A DNA stretch of 64,000 bases from Pantoea sp. Lij88 (GTDB lineage Bacteria > Pseudomonadota > Gammaproteobacteria > Enterobacterales > Enterobacteriaceae): positions 1,550,001-1,614,000 of the forward strand of contig NZ_CP118269.1 of assembly GCF_030062155.1 (NCBI RefSeq), in the 5' to 3' direction. This document shows positions 63,168-64,000 of the stretch, piece by piece (position 1 is the stretch's first letter; every line of letters starts with the position of its first letter). A program made the position numbers and the translations under genes. The notes below the pieces were generated by a model, which did not search any database, was not told the origin of the DNA, and saw only the letters and a list, made by a program, of their open reading frames with translations.

Positions 63168-63911
63168 TCAGGCGATCTGGCTGGCGCGCAGCGCGGTTTC
63201 GGGTTTCATCACGTCAGCCGAAAAGACGTAACCCAGCCCGCGGATGGTGCGGATCAGATCGGGCTGATGTGGGTTGGTTTCGATTTTGCGGCGCAGTCGC
63301 ATGATCAGCACGTCGATGGTGCGGTCAAAGACATCTAGGCTTTCGCTATGGGTCAGCTCCAGCAGCTGATCGCGGGTCAGCACTTTGCGGGCGTGACGCA
63401 CCAGCGCGCGCAAAAGGGTATATTCTCCCTGCGTCAGCGGCACCAGCTCACGCTGCGGATTAAACAGCTGGCAGCGGCCATCGTCCAGTTGCCAGCCGCC
63501 AAAGCGCCAGCCCGCCTGTTCGGGATCGGGCTGCGCAATCCGTCCGCTGCGACGCAGGGCCGCACGGGCGCGCGCCACCACCACGCGTGGATTAAAGGGT
63601 TTAGCGATGTAATCATCTGCCCCCATCTCCAGACCCACCACCATCTCCGCTTCCGAACCCATACCGGTCAGCATAATCACCAGCACTTCCGGTCGCTGCC
63701 GCTGAAGCTGCTGCAACACCAGTAATCCGTTGGTATCGGGCAGCATCATATCCAGCATCACCAGCGAGATTTCCGGGTGCTCGCTGAGCATCGATAGCGC
63801 CTCACGTCCCTGATGACAGCGGTAGACCGTTAACAGATGTTCACTTAACGCATCCTGCAGGACATCGCAGACAGCAGGATCGTCATCCACCACCAAAATC
63901 GCTGGCTTCAT
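63168..63911 (-). CDS. OmpR-family response regulator
   Basis: 247-residue regulator. The receiver domain (1-120) has acidic pocket DDD at 8-10, phospho-acceptor Asp in LVMLDMMLPD near residue 53, Thr in IMLTGMGS and Lys in YIAKPF. The winged-helix DNA-binding domain (about 135-235) includes LTQGEYTLLRALVRHARKVL and RTIDVLIMRLRRKI. No kinase gene is adjacent in the window; the hybrid kinase at 54.3-56.9 kb on the same strand is a candidate partner, or the partner lies beyond 64 kb. The last 89 bases hold its upstream region with no clear promoter assigned. Confidence 0.92.
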   Translation of the reverse strand: MKPAILVVDDDPAVCDVLQDALSEHLLTVYRCHQGREALSMLSEHPEISLVMLDMMLPDTNGLLVLQQLQRQRPEVLVIMLTGMGSEAEMVVGLEMGADDYIAKPFNPRVVVARARAALRRSGRIAQPDPEQAGWRFGGWQLDDGRCQLFNPQRELVPLTQGEYTLLRALVRHARKVLTRDQLLELTHSESLDVFDRTIDVLIMRLRRKIETNPHQPDLIRTIRGLGYVFSADVMKPETALRASQIA

Positions 63912-64000
63912 GGCGCGGCCTCAATGTTACGAAAGAGTTAATTCTGGAGTCTACACAGGCCAGAAAAGGTTGCTGAAGCAGCGTGCTGAAACGTGACCAG

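Noticed and set aside
1..64000. tRNA, rRNA, insertion sequence or integrase genes
   Set aside because: None was recognised on either strand by motif or product.

Overview
The window looks like chromosomal or large-plasmid DNA of an enterobacterium, most likely Erwiniaceae (Pantoea or a close relative). Reasons: a nac-cbl regulator pair in the order known from E. coli and Klebsiella, a C-P lyase (phn) locus whose proteins closely follow the E. coli ones, a generally GC-rich base composition with strong Shine-Dalgarno sites, and enterobacterial-type dispersed repeats. No rRNA, tRNA, insertion sequence or CRISPR array was recognised. The genus is an inference; no database was searched.

Layout. 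1-2.3 kb: end of a class-2 (CUT2) sugar ABC transporter. 2.5-5.7 kb: nac and cbl, separated by 1 kb of tandem and inverted repeats. 5.8-22.9 kb: a catabolic island with a GabD-like dehydrogenase, then a colinear cluster of a PuuC-like aldehyde dehydrogenase, HAD hydrolase, two FAD amine or amino-acid oxidases, a complete peptide-type ABC importer, GNAT, 2-hydroxyacid dehydrogenase, M20 amidohydrolase, class-III aminotransferase and an Lrp-type regulator. 23.1-27.6 kb: GNAT plus a hydantoinase A/B pair. 27.6-30.4 kb: pyruvate-oxidase-like TPP enzyme and an SDR. 30.4-31.2 kb: two unknown genes. 31.4-35.0 kb: amidase, NCS1 permease and a biuret-hydrolase-like isochorismatase. 35.0-38.7 kb: CHASE4-like/GGDEF/EAL protein and a small MscS channel. 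38.8-42.8 kb: a more AT-rich accessory patch with an Imm42-like immunity gene, a small acidic gene, GNAT, small P-loop kinase, Vat-type acetyltransferase and FosA. 43.0-54.3 kb: phnFGHIJKLMN-P and phnCDE1E2. 54.3-63.9 kb: hybrid histidine kinase, a second CUT2 sugar transporter with D-lyxose isomerase, AraC regulator with SDR, and an OmpR-type response regulator.

The unifying theme is scavenging of nitrogen and phosphorus. Three transcription units (nac, the oxidase/ABC cluster, the amidase-permease-isochorismatase operon) each carry a -24/-12 sigma-54 promoter with a 17-bp NtrC-like dyad centred about 143 to 164 bp upstream of the predicted start. The amine/amide cluster and the ureido-compound operon are therefore probably switched on by nitrogen limitation together with nac. 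The phn genes carry direct 7-bp repeats at 11-bp spacing that look like Pho boxes, both before phnF and before phnC. phnP is split by a 5-bp tandem duplication.
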